Shown here: positions 33,005-41,214 of the stretch, in pieces | Position numbering within the stretch: position 1 is the stretch's first letter | How the letters are laid out: every line of letters starts with the position of its first letter | Assembly (NCBI GenBank): GCA_025358055.1 | Contig: JANYKV010000039.1 | Span: forward strand, 1 to 48,832 | Reading direction: 5' to 3' | DNA length: 48,832 nt | DNA from: Gemmatimonadota bacterium | Lineage (GTDB): Bacteria; Gemmatimonadota; Gemmatimonadetes; Gemmatimonadales; GWC2-71-9 | The notes under the pieces: generated by a model | The model's database searches: none | The model's input: only the letters and a program-made list of their open reading frames with translations | Told to the model about the DNA's origin: nothing | Translations under genes and position numbers: made by a program

Positions 33005-35506
33005 CTATTCCAGCCGGACGCGAGGATCGGCCCATCGATAGAGCAGATCGACAATGAGATTGCTCGAGAGCACCGTCCCGGCGACGAGGAGGGTGATGGC
33101 CATGACCAACGGATAATCTCGGCTCAACGCCGCCTCGACGATGAGCCGTCCCATGCCGGGCCAGGAAAAAACCGTCTCCGTCACCGCCGCCCCTCCAACC
33201 AGCGCTGGGATCTGGAGCCCGACCAAGGTGAGCAATGAGACGAGCGTATTCCGGACCACGTGTCGACGCAGAGTCGTCCATTCACCCAACCCTTTGGCGC
33301 GCGCGGTCCGCACATAGTTTTGATGCGCCACCAGACGGACATTCGATCGCACATAGCGAATCATTTCCGCCGCCAGGGCAAAGCCCAACACTGCGACCGG
33401 GAGGACGAGATGCAGGATCCGATCACCCACGGTATCGACGCCCGGGGTGGTCCGGCCGCCTGCCGGCAGGAGGTGCAGTTGCGCGGCGAAGAGAATGATC
33501 AGGAGGATGCCGAGCCAGAACGTGGGCATTGAGAGTCCGAGCGCGGACACCCAGTCCACCATCCGATCCACCGGGCGCCCCGGATGGAGCGCCGCGTAGA
33601 TGCCCAAAGGAACCGCAACCAGGAGGCTCACGAGCAGCGCGAATCCGGAAAGTAGGAGGGTATTGGGTAACCGGGTCAGGATGGTCGACACGTTGGAGGT
33701 GTGATAGAGGAAGCTCCGGCCCAAATTGCCGCTCAACAGCTGGCCGTTCCAGCGCACATATTGCACCCACAGCGGCTGATCGAGGCCGAGTTGCCGTTCC
33801 ACCGCGGCACGTTCCACCGGGGAGAGCTTCGGATCGGCGAGGATGGACGGGCCGCCGGGCGCAAGATGGAAGAGCACGAACGTGAGGGTGGTGACCACCA
33901 CCAACACAGTGATCGCATAGCTCAGCCGTCGCAGCACATACCGTCGCATCCGTCGCGTCAGGGGGGGGGCAAGGAAAAGCGACTCGGCGTGCCGCAAGGC
34001 ATCGCGAATGCCGAGAGCGGGTAGGCCGCGCAGGGTGGACGTGAAGACCTGGATTTCACGCGGATAGTAGAGGACCAGCACCGGTGGATCGGCGAGCTGG
34101 AGCACTTGCCAAGCGCGATAGATGTTCACCCGCGCCGCGGAGTCGGTGGTCAGGCGTCCGGCGGAGAGCAGGCTATCCGCCTGGCGGTTCGAGTACGCCA
34201 TCGTGTTGTTGGGCTGTCCGGTGGCGTAATACGAGTATTGGTCCGGGTCCGGTGGTGTGTTCCACCAAATCAGGTTCGCGTCGTATTTTCCGGTCTGCAC
34301 GAAATCGCGCACGACGGTGGCGAACTCGAGCGTCTGTAACGACACATCCATCCCGATGCGTTTCAAATCTTGCTGGATGGCCAGGGCGGTCTGTTCCCGG
34401 CTCGGATTCCCTTTGTCGACCAGCAGTGTAAATCGGAAGGGGAGCCCCGCAGCGTTACGGAGCATTCCGTCAGCCGCACGCGTCCAGCCGGCCCGGCGGA
34501 GCAGATCCAAGGCTTTCGCGGTATCCTGGTGGATCACCGGGAGGGTGTCCGCGTAAAATTCGCGGAGCACCACGGGAATGGTACCCTGAGGATAATCCCC
34601 GTTCCCTTTGAGCACGCCTTTGATGATCGCGTCGCGGTCGATGGCATGACCAAAGGCCTGTCGCACCAAGGGGGATTGGAAGAGGGCGCGGCGCTGATTG
34701 AATCCGACATAGTAGTGCTGGACGACCGGAACCTGTCGAATAGTGATACCCGCGACGTGCTCCACTCCCGACAAGTTCGAGGGCTCGAGCGTCAGGAAAT
34801 CGAGCTCACCGGCGCGCAATTGGGCCACCTGCGCACTCAAGTCGGGGACGATCTTGAACACCAAGTTCTTGAACTTGGGCCGGGCCCCATAAAAATTTGA
34901 GTCCGCTACGAGGGTGATGGACGATCCCGGCACAACCTCCACGACCTTGAATGGCCCGGTCCCAACCGGGTGGAAACGGTTGAAGTCGACCGCTTCACGC
35001 GGCGCCTTGCCCTTAAGGAGGTGCTCCGGGACGATCCCCGCGTTGTTGCCGAGGAGGGCGAGGAATGGGGCAAACGGGGCGGTCAAAGTGAAGCGAACCG
35101 TGAGCTCGTCCACCACGTCCACGTGTTGAATCGCCGAGAAATCCGACCACAGAAACGTGCCCGAGTTCGGATCGATGATCTGATCGAAGGTGAACTTCAC
35201 GTCCTTCGCAGTGAACGGCAGCCCGTCATGCCATCGTACGCGCGGGCGGAGGTGAAAGGTATAAACGCGGCCATCCGGTGATACCTGCCACGACTCCGCC
35301 AGATCCGGTTCGACGTGGAGCAGCGAGTCCGGACGAACCAGCCCCGGAAAAATCACCTTGTTGATCATGATGGATCCGACGTCCTGGGCCAGCACGGGAT
35401 TCAAGACCGGATCATTGATCAGCGGAATCCGCAAACTCTCGCGGGAGGCCGACGGCCCTCCGCATCCCACCAGCGCGACGAGGCCGATGCCCCAGCGGCG
35501 CATCAT
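33005..35506 (-). CDS. Oligopeptide-binding lipoprotein joined in frame to DppB-type permease
   Basis: One open frame of 833 residues holds two proteins that are normally separate. Residues 1-515 are an SBP_bac_5 peptide-binding lipoprotein: lipobox LVGC (Cys15), then VKFTFDQIIDPNSGTFLWSD and HPVGTGPFKVVEVVPG. Residues 520-833 are a full DppB permease starting MRRYVLRRLSYAI, with GLDQPLWVQYVRWNGQLLSG, ARAKGLGEW (EAA loop) and WPGMGRLIVEA. The linker of four residues (LTRR) is far too short to let a periplasmic domain and the permease N-terminus lie naturally. The join is on a run of nine C (see 33961-33969). The start overlaps the M28 gene (ATGA) and the stop abuts the DppC permease. A true fusion, a sequencing error and slippage are all possible. 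Confidence 0.88.
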   Translation of the reverse strand: MMRRWGIGLVALVGCGGPSASRESLRIPLINDPVLNPVLAQDVGSIMINKVIFPGLVRPDSLLHVEPDLAESWQVSPDGRVYTFHLRPRVRWHDGLPFTAKDVKFTFDQIIDPNSGTFLWSDFSAIQHVDVVDELTVRFTLTAPFAPFLALLGNNAGIVPEHLLKGKAPREAVDFNRFHPVGTGPFKVVEVVPGSSITLVADSNFYGARPKFKNLVFKIVPDLSAQVAQLRAGELDFLTLEPSNLSGVEHVAGITIRQVPVVQHYYVGFNQRRALFQSPLVRQAFGHAIDRDAIIKGVLKGNGDYPQGTIPVVLREFYADTLPVIHQDTAKALDLLRRAGWTRAADGMLRNAAGLPFRFTLLVDKGNPSREQTALAIQQDLKRIGMDVSLQTLEFATVVRDFVQTGKYDANLIWWNTPPDPDQYSYYATGQPNNTMAYSNRQADSLLSAGRLTTDSAARVNIYRAWQVLQLADPPVLVLYYPREIQVFTSTLRGLPALGIRDALRHAESLFLAPPLTRRMRRYVLRRLSYAITVLVVVTTLTFVLFHLAPGGPSILADPKLSPVERAAVERQLGLDQPLWVQYVRWNGQLLSGNLGRSFLYHTSNVSTILTRLPNTLLLSGFALLVSLLVAVPLGIYAALHPGRPVDRMVDWVSALGLSMPTFWLGILLIILFAAQLHLLPAGGRTTPGVDTVGDRILHLVLPVAVLGFALAAEMIRYVRSNVRLVAHQNYVRTARAKGLGEWTTLRRHVVRNTLVSLLTLVGLQIPALVGGAAVTETVFSWPGMGRLIVEAALSRDYPLVMAITLLVAGTVLSSNLIVDLLYRWADPRVRLE
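33961..33969 (-). other. Poly-C tract at the binding-protein/permease junction
   Basis: Nine G on the plus strand (nine C in the mRNA sense) sit in codons 513-516 (Ala-Pro-Pro-Leu). With eight C the frame would read GCC CCC CCC TGA, ending the binding protein at residue 515; the permease ATG would follow eight bases later (33949). This is exactly where two normal genes would divide. Long single-base runs are prone to slippage in replication, transcription and sequencing. Confidence 0.85.
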
Positions 35507-37242
35507 GCCATGGCGTCCGACAGAGTCGCCCGGGCATCCCGAAGCGCCGCCACGAGGCGATTCTCGCCCCGGGTGAGGTGAGTGCGATAGAAACCACGCT
35601 GGTCGGGACTGATCTTCGGAATTTCGAGGGCGGGCGCCAAATCGGGCAACGGCGGGACCTGTTCCGCGGGATCATGGAAAAAGTTGGCCCCAGTCGTATA
35701 GTTCACCGGCACCAGCAGCCGGGCGAGGCGGCGGATCGCGTGATTGGCGCGGCGCACCCGTAGGTCGCCCACCGGGAGGGATGCGAGGGTACCAGCGAAC
35801 GCCCCGAACTGCTGCAACGCCAGGCGGAGGTCCGCCAACGCGCTGCGGGTGCGATCAAACCCGTAGACCGTGCCCGCGGCAGTCTGATACTTGGCGAGGG
35901 TGGCCCCAAATTCATCAACCGTCCGCTGGAAGTCGAACGGCGCGATCGTCGCATTCGCGGCCGCCATGATCGCCAAAAGATAGATCTTCATGTCGGTGAC
36001 CAGGATATTGCGGTCGGCGATTTCGATGAGATCCTCCTCCGTGTGCCAAGCGATGTTCGCCCCGCAGCCCCCAACTGTGTAGTACCCTTTGGAGGCCCGG
36101 TCCTCGGGCGACATCGTCGAGAGCAACATGAAGTAGCTCGAAATCCCGATGTTATTGAACGAATAGTCCCCGGCCTGGTACGGCCGCTCGCCCCGGGCAG
36201 CCTTTCCGGTCACCTCTTTGATCACCGCCTGGGCGAATGACTCCGCCTCCGACATCCACGCCACATCGATATACTCGGTCGCCCATCGGCACCCTGGCGA
36301 GTCACAGTTCACCTGGGCGATACAATGCTCATAGAGGTCGATCGCGAAATGGTCCGCAAACCAGGTACTGCCCGCGTACCGCCCGGTTGAGTGTCCCGGC
36401 CACCACGCAATCCGCACGGAGCGCTTGAGGGCCGACCGGTGCTGCCACAGCACCCGAGCGACCTCCAACATTGTGGCATCACCCACCGCGTTGTCTCCGA
36501 TTCCAAAGTCCCAGGAATCGTAGTGCCCGTGCAGGAGGACGAATTGGTCCGGCTCGTCCGTGCCGGGAATCGTCACTACTGGAACCGGCGACGCATACCA
36601 CCCTTCCTCCAATTCGGCGAACAGGCTGACTTCGCAGCCGTCCTTCGCCAGCTGCATGAGAGCCTGGCCATCGGGGCTATTGACCGACACTACGACCAGC
36701 GTGGGCTTCCGCGGCAGGTCGCGCAAATCGGGTGAACCCCAGATGGTGCTGCAGATCCCCCAGTGCGCATTCTTGCCAGGATTCACCGCGATCAGACCCA
36801 GCGCCCCGCGCCGATCAAAGTGCAACGCCATCGAGGACATTCCGAACCCTTCGGCGACCACGATCTTGCCGCGAACGTCCACCGTGTCCACTCCCCGGGG
36901 TCCGCCGATCACCTGATCCGTGTTGGGATCGAATTCCGTGGGGCAGAAGACCAGCGGGGCGGTGAGCCCCTCGGGGACCGAACGGCTCATGGCGAGCGGC
37001 TTGGCTCGGTAGGTCTTCGACCCCACCCGCACGGAGGCCTTCCCGGGCAGGCTCAAGAATATCTCCGGTTCGTGCACCTCGACCGGCACCCCCAACCGCC
37101 GGAGCCGACCCACGATCTCATCCGCGGCGGTCCGAACATCTCGGGGATGCTCACGACGCAAGGTGGTGAATCGCTCGATCAAGGACCAAGGCTCCTCCAA
37201 GGAAATACTAGCGAGTGCGGCTCGTTCGGCGGCAGTTGTCAC
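35503..37242 (-). CDS. Cytoplasmic M28-like peptidase with PA domain, altered active site
   Basis: A 579-residue protein without signal peptide. A protease-associated (PA) insert lies at about 95-215, as in glutamate carboxypeptidase II. The M28 zinc ligands H240 and D242, D250, D314 and H400 are kept. At the place of the usual catalytic Glu-Glu (W-x-x-E-E-x-G) it has W281-P-G-H-S-T-G, so the general-base Glu is replaced by His284-Ser285. The C-terminal 150 residues are helical, as in the GCPII dimer domain. The GTG start at 37242 follows a perfect TATAAT box. Its stop overlaps the binding protein gene, so an imported peptide may be its target. Confidence 0.9.
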   Translation of the reverse strand: MTTAAERAALASISLEEPWSLIERFTTLRREHPRDVRTAADEIVGRLRRLGVPVEVHEPEIFLSLPGKASVRVGSKTYRAKPLAMSRSVPEGLTAPLVFCPTEFDPNTDQVIGGPRGVDTVDVRGKIVVAEGFGMSSMALHFDRRGALGLIAVNPGKNAHWGICSTIWGSPDLRDLPRKPTLVVVSVNSPDGQALMQLAKDGCEVSLFAELEEGWYASPVPVVTIPGTDEPDQFVLLHGHYDSWDFGIGDNAVGDATMLEVARVLWQHRSALKRSVRIAWWPGHSTGRYAGSTWFADHFAIDLYEHCIAQVNCDSPGCRWATEYIDVAWMSEAESFAQAVIKEVTGKAARGERPYQAGDYSFNNIGISSYFMLLSTMSPEDRASKGYYTVGGCGANIAWHTEEDLIEIADRNILVTDMKIYLLAIMAAANATIAPFDFQRTVDEFGATLAKYQTAAGTVYGFDRTRSALADLRLALQQFGAFAGTLASLPVGDLRVRRANHAIRRLARLLVPVNYTTGANFFHDPAEQVPPLPDLAPALEIPKISPDQRGFYRTHLTRGENRLVAALRDARATLSDAMA

Positions 37243-37306
37243 ACAAACTCCGTGGCGTGGGCTGTTTGAGGAGGCGCGAGATGGCGGATCGATCGCCTCC
37301 GCCCAA

Positions 37307-37312
37307 ATTATA
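37307..37312 (-). promoter_or_regulatory. Candidate -10 box of the peptide operon
   Basis: On the minus strand this is a perfect TATAAT, about 65 bases ahead of the GTG at 37242, giving a leader of about 58 bases. No good -35 box is seen at 17 bases spacing; a TTGACG lies directly against the -10 and is too close to act as one. It is the best-matching -10 box in the gap and would drive the long minus-strand run. Confidence 0.5.
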
Positions 37313-37346
37313 CGTCAAGACGATGGAAAGCGGGCGGGGCGACGGA

Positions 37347-37364
37347 GAGATTAATATTGATCTC
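37347..37364. promoter_or_regulatory. 18-bp inverted repeat, possible operator
   Basis: This AT-rich near-palindrome (GAGATTAATATTGATCTC, 16 of 18 positions symmetric) lies about 35 bases upstream of the -10 box at 37307 and about 55 bases before the hydrolase start. The position and symmetry suit a dimeric repressor or activator of one or both divergent units. It also overlaps a TAATAT that could be the -10 of the plus-strand gene. No regulator gene is adjacent. Confidence 0.4.
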
Positions 37365-37417
37365 GAATCCGCCCGGGGTGCGCCGGCGAAACGCTCGTTG
37401 AACCGAGGACTGGATCG

Positions 37418-38298
37418 GTGGTGCCGATGAAGCGCAAAATCGTCTACGCGAGCGTCGCCCTACCGGTCCTCCTCTATGGGGCCACCTTCCAGCCAAATTC
37501 CTTTGGCGGGAGAACCATGAAACCGGCACCGGACTCACTCCACATCAGTCCGGAAGCGGTTCGTATTCCAAGCACGGACGGGGTAGCACTGTCGGCGTGG
37601 GTCGTCACTGGATCGCCACATCCGACGGCAATCTGGGTCCTCTTCTGCCACGGGGAATGCAGCGAACATCTCCGACTTAGGCCGGGGAACGTTTACCGCG
37701 ATCTCACGCAGCTGGGAGTGAATGCCCTGGTCTTTGATTATCGCGGTTACGGCCAGTCGAGTGATGTCGCGCCATCCGAGCCGGGGCTCTATGACGACGC
37801 CAAAGCAGCGGACGAGTGGCATCGTCAGACGAAGGGTCTTCCCGCACGGAATGTGGTCATTTACGGCCACAGTCTGGGTAGTGGGTGGCGACGTGGCTTG
37901 CGACTCAAGTCCCGGCCGCCGGACTCATCATCGAGGCTGCGTACACCTCGATCCCCGAGGTTGGCGCGGGACGATTCCCCTTCCTCCCGGTGAAGCAGTT
38001 GGCCTCAATCCAGTTCCCCACCGCGGAGCGGATCGGCACCCTCCACATGCCTGTGCTCATCATGCACACTCCACTGGATGAGGCGATCCCGTTCTGGATG
38101 GGACAGCGGCTCTACGCTTTGGCGCGTGCGCCCAAGCGATTCGTTACCTTAGCCGGACATCATAACGACCCGTGGATCGTTGACCGAGACCACTATTTCT
38201 CGGAGTTTCGGCGCTTCCTCCTCGAGGTTCGACCCCAGGCGGATGAACAAGCCCCCGCCCAGGGCGGCACCAAGTGCTGGAGACCGGAGGCTCGGTGA
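37418..38298 (+). pseudogene. Alpha/beta hydrolase broken by a single frameshift
   Basis: Two overlapping frames together make one alpha/beta hydrolase with an N-terminal membrane anchor. The first gives the lid-less core through the nucleophile elbow (YGHSLGSG). The second resumes at VATWLATQV and carries the acid (HTPLDEAIPF, Asp) and the His (LAGHHNDPW). The switch lies at 37883-37885: one more G in this GGG run would join them cleanly as G-S-G-V-A-T-W. Nothing else is damaged, so the loss is recent or is a sequencing error. The likely start is the GTG at 37418, with GAGGA eight bases upstream; an ATG follows at 37427. It resembles the YqkD/BEM46 serine hydrolases of unknown substrate. Without repair the product would stop early and lack two of three catalytic residues. 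Confidence 0.85.
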
Positions 38299-38717
38299 CC
38301 CGCGAAGCCCTCTACGCATTCATCCGCCGGCATCGCTGGGCCGTGGTGGCGTCCGTGAATGAGTCCGGACTGCCGCAGGCGGCTGTCGTCGGGATCGTGG
38401 TCACCCCAAAGCTGGAATTGATTTTCGACACCATTGGCACCACCCGGAAGAGCCGGAACCTTCGCCGAACTGGCCGCATTGCAATGGTCATCGGGTGGGA
38501 TCAGGCGATCACGGTACAATTGGATGGCGTTGCAGATGAGCCGGCCGGAGCGGAGCTGGCGGAGTGCAAGGCCCTTTACCTGGCCCAGTTCCCTGATGGT
38601 GTGGAGCGGGAGTCATGGCCAGATATCACCTACTTCCGAATTCGGCCCGAGTGGGTGCGTTACAGTGATTTCAACCCGTCACCCGCCCAAATCTCCGAGG
38701 TTCGATTCGACCGCTGA
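38295..38717 (+). CDS. Pyridoxamine 5'-phosphate oxidase-like (split-barrel) protein
   Basis: A 140-residue protein of the flavin-binding split-barrel fold: HRWAVVASVNESGLPQAAVV, FDTIGTTRKSRNLRRTGRIA (the loop that binds FMN phosphate) and ITYFRIRPEWVRYSD. The pairing of a short conserved strand, TTRKSRNL and the final RPEW segment fits the PNPOx-like or F420-dependent families. True PdxH enzymes are longer. The GTG at 38295 has GGAGG four bases upstream and overlaps the hydrolase stop (GTGA), so translation is coupled; a GTG at 38274 is an alternative. Substrate and cofactor are uncertain. Confidence 0.88.
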   Translation: MTREALYAFIRRHRWAVVASVNESGLPQAAVVGIVVTPKLELIFDTIGTTRKSRNLRRTGRIAMVIGWDQAITVQLDGVADEPAGAELAECKALYLAQFPDGVERESWPDITYFRIRPEWVRYSDFNPSPAQISEVRFDR

Positions 38718-38934
38718 TGCCGGGGGCCAAGCCGCACCGGCGGCTAGGCACTATGCCACTCTCCGGGTGGTATTTCCCCGGCCCGCGTCAGGTTCCGCCC
38801 GTGAAGATCTGCAGCCAGCTCCCCAAGTCATTGTATTCCAATCGCTTGAAACCCCATGGATTCCTCGCCCGTGGCGCCCGATTTTGCCCTGGATCGGGTA
38901 CGTAGCTTGCTATTGATCCAGAGTCCCAAGGGGC

Positions 38935-40011
38935 TTGCAGGCCCGGGCCCAAGCTGAATTTATCGTCGCTTTCGAAGTCACGCGGGGAAACGTGCGCTTT
39001 CGTTATCGGGATGCTAAGGGAAAAGTCGTCACGCTCAACGACGTCGCTTCCCTCATGCAGGCGATCAAGGATGGATCACTCGGCCCGGAAACTCCGCTCT
39101 CAGTGGGCGAGGGGACGTTTCAGCCGGCCGAGCGGGTTTCGTCGTACCAGCAAGCGTTGAAGGGTATCGACCGGCTCGGATTGGGTGCCAAGCCAAGTCC
39201 CACCCCCACACTGTCGGAGGCTTCGAAGACGCGACTCGGGGACAGCAGTGTTTGGTACCGCCGAAGACAATTTCAGATGTATGCGGCCATTGGCGGGGCC
39301 TGCCTTCTCGTGCTCCTCGCCGGAGTCAGGCTCGCGGTTCTCAATCGGATTCGGACGGCGCAAGCACAGGTCGTCCACGCCGACCAGGTCTCCGGGCCAT
39401 TGGGTGAGGCCATGCTGAAACGCATCAGGACCGAATATGCGGACTCCGTCGTCGTGCTTCAAGCGCGGCTCCTCTCCTCCATTGTCAAGCAAGGTTTCAA
39501 AGAGCGGTTCCAAGGCAGCGCGCTTCAAACGCCCAGTTCGTTGCGCTGGGTTCGGACCGCGGCCGCAAAGTACCGCGGTGATGTGGACAGCATGCTCGGT
39601 GCAACGCGCGCGATTTCGGGGACCCTGATCACTCGCGCGGAATCCCTCGAAGCCAAGACCCCGGCGTATGACGGCCTCGGTAGCAGCGTGGAAGAGGGCC
39701 TGGCTCCGTGGGAACGCGATCTGGATGACTACACGGCGATTCATCGCATGGTGGCCTCGACGATCGACAGTATGGCGGCCTTCGTCCTCGAACATCAGCC
39801 CAGCATCGTGATCCGCGATGGGAGGGCCGTGTTTTTGAGCCGGGCCGAAGGGGCTCGCTTCCAGGAATTCATGGGCCGCTTCACCGATTTCGCAGCTCGA
39901 GAGCGAAGTTGGGCGGATGGAGTCGCCAAAAAGCGCCCGGAGTGGCGTCCCGCAGTTTCCTCAGGCACGAACCCGCCCCGCTTCGGAATGAACGTCATGG
40001 CACGGCAGTAA
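38935..40011 (+). CDS. Membrane protein with GYF_2-like N-domain, unknown function
   Basis: A 358-residue protein, not recognised as a whole. Residues about 10-70 (RYRDAKGKVVTLNDVASLMQ, then PETPLSVGEGTFQPAERVS) resemble the GYF_2/DUF4339 small domain often placed at the N-terminus of membrane proteins. A linker rich in Pro, Thr and Ser leads to one membrane helix at about 115-137. The remaining 220 residues are helical and probably periplasmic, with a hydrophobic-poor coiled pattern and no Cys. The TTG start has no convincing ribosome site; a later start is possible. The two-sided layout (small domain in the cytoplasm, helical domain outside) suggests signalling across the membrane, which is inference. 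Confidence 0.65.
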   Translation: MQARAQAEFIVAFEVTRGNVRFRYRDAKGKVVTLNDVASLMQAIKDGSLGPETPLSVGEGTFQPAERVSSYQQALKGIDRLGLGAKPSPTPTLSEASKTRLGDSSVWYRRRQFQMYAAIGGACLLVLLAGVRLAVLNRIRTAQAQVVHADQVSGPLGEAMLKRIRTEYADSVVVLQARLLSSIVKQGFKERFQGSALQTPSSLRWVRTAAAKYRGDVDSMLGATRAISGTLITRAESLEAKTPAYDGLGSSVEEGLAPWERDLDDYTAIHRMVASTIDSMAAFVLEHQPSIVIRDGRAVFLSRAEGARFQEFMGRFTDFAARERSWADGVAKKRPEWRPAVSSGTNPPRFGMNVMARQ

Positions 40012-40038
40012 ACGCCGCGCCGGAAAACGGAAGAGAAT

Positions 40039-40485
40039 ATGGCAACATCCGCCACCCAAACGACTCGTGCCTCCCGGGCACAGCCGGAAACCCTGCGTTT
40101 TCGCACCGTGATGCCATCACTCAATGTTCGCAATATCGATATCAGCTTGTTGTGGTATTGCAGCCGGTTGGGATTTGTGGTGCAGGATGAGATGCGAAGC
40201 GAGAAGCGTTTGGCCGCGGTTACGCTACGCGCCGGTGACATCATTTTCCTGCTCGCGCAGGACCCGGAGCCGAAGCCACGGAATGGGAAGCGAGGGGAGG
40301 GGGTTGGGTTGTATTGCACCACGGCCCAAGAGATCGACCAAGTGGCCATGAACATTCGGGCGCGGGGTACCGTGCTGGAATATGGGCCGGTGGATCAGCC
40401 CTGGGGGGCGAGGGAATTCGCCGTGCTCGATCCGGACGGATATCGCATCATAATCTCGAACTGGAATTTGCCAGACCCGGCCTAG
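40039..40485 (+). CDS. VOC-family (glyoxalase/bleomycin-resistance-like) protein
   Basis: A 148-residue protein of the vicinal oxygen chelate fold: RTVMPSLNVRNIDISLLWYC-type opening (domain start with paired-strand module), SRLGFVVQDEMR, then VGLYCTTAQEIDQVAMNIRA and EFAVLDPDGYRIIISNWN. The DPDGYRI end is a strong family mark. Members bind a metal and include glyoxalase I, fosfomycin- and bleomycin-resistance proteins and dioxygenases. Metal-binding residues are not all clear here, so it may be a small binding protein. GGAAGAG precedes the ATG. It follows the membrane protein by 27 bases and may share its transcript. Confidence 0.88.
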   Translation: MATSATQTTRASRAQPETLRFRTVMPSLNVRNIDISLLWYCSRLGFVVQDEMRSEKRLAAVTLRAGDIIFLLAQDPEPKPRNGKRGEGVGLYCTTAQEIDQVAMNIRARGTVLEYGPVDQPWGAREFAVLDPDGYRIIISNWNLPDPA

Positions 40486-40509
40486 GCCGCGCCCCGAGGT
40501 GATTGTTCG

Positions 40510-40860
40510 CTAAATCCGCGCGTGCCAGGAATGCCGCCGATCCATCATGGGCGGCATCCAGTGGTCCCTCCGCATCCTAGAACCTTCGAATCGCCGGAGT
40601 GGAACCTCGATTCGGTCGAGGCGGCTCCGTAATCGCTCGAAGTCCGGAACCCGCCAGGCGCGAACTGGTACCCGCCATTCTTTGCTCCAAACCCGAGACG
40701 GCATCCGCAAGTCGAGCAGCGGCTGGCGCCACTCCCTCGTCCAGACCCAGTGGGGAATCCGAAAACGGTGGTGCTCCTGCGCGTTTGCGCTCGCGGCCAG
40801 AAATATCATAAGGAGAGTAAGCAACGCGACATCCCTGCGTCCCAGAATCATCTTGTGCAT
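40510..40860 (-). CDS. Small secreted Trp/Arg-rich protein
   Basis: A 116-residue protein with a signal peptide (MHKMILGRRDVALLTLLMIF, cut after ASANAQ). The mature 90 residues are unusual: seven or eight Trp and over 15 Arg in near-repeats of W-x-x-E-W-R (VWTREWRQP, VWSKEWRVP, RAWRVPDF), then an Arg-rich tail with RMRRDHWMPPMMDRR. The ATG at 40860 is preceded by GAGGG at seven bases. No family is recognised. A basic, Trp-rich exported peptide could bind membranes, polysaccharide or peptidoglycan; antimicrobial action is possible but unshown. It converges with the VOC gene and follows the GNAT gene's strand, 72 bases away. Confidence 0.6.
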   Translation of the reverse strand: MHKMILGRRDVALLTLLMIFLAASANAQEHHRFRIPHWVWTREWRQPLLDLRMPSRVWSKEWRVPVRAWRVPDFERLRSRLDRIEVPLRRFEGSRMRRDHWMPPMMDRRHSWHARI

Positions 40861-40932
40861 CAGTGGGCCCTCAATTATGGGTGCGATTTCCATATGAGAT
40901 GCCGGAATCCTCCATAGCGTTGCTGACCCGGC

Positions 40933-41214
40933 CTACACCGGGGCGAGAAGGTCACGGTATTCGGGCAGCCGGTCCACCACCTCACCAACGAACCAGCAGG
41001 TAGGCACGACATGGAGCTGCTCGGCCCGGGCCCAATCGAGGGCGGCCCGGACTACCCGCTCGCCGATCCCCTGCCCGCGCAGTGCTGGGGGAACATAGGT
41101 CGATTGGAAATCGACGCGGCCCGGTCCGAGAGGGGCATAGAGAAGAAACGCCCCTTCCCCCTCGGTCGGCGCGACAAACCGGTGACGTTCCGTATCGTGC
41201 TGGACCTGGATCAT
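40933..41214 (-). CDS. Small GNAT-type acetyltransferase (YjdJ-like)
   Basis: A 93-residue protein of the short GNAT group (N-acetyltransferase PF14542 type). The pattern is complete: FVAPTEGEGAFLLYAPLGPG for the first strands, DFQSTYVPPALRGQGIGERV containing the acetyl-CoA pyrophosphate loop RGQGIG, and VVPTCWFVGEVVDRLPEY at the end. The ATG at 41214 has GAGGA six to seven bases upstream. Members of this small family are uncharacterised and may acetylate small molecules or be binders of acyl-CoA. It is divergent from the acyl-CoA synthetase gene, which is possibly meaningful because both use acyl-CoA. Confidence 0.9.
   Translation of the reverse strand: MIQVQHDTERHRFVAPTEGEGAFLLYAPLGPGRVDFQSTYVPPALRGQGIGERVVRAALDWARAEQLHVVPTCWFVGEVVDRLPEYRDLLAPV

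Noticed and set aside
38733-38748. Small hairpin after the PNPOx-like gene.
   Set aside because: Six-base stem with no T run; not enough for a terminator call.
40478-40489. Perfect 12-bp palindrome CGGCCTAGGCCG at the VOC stop codon.
   Set aside because: Short, without a T run, and within reach of chance in high-GC sequence.
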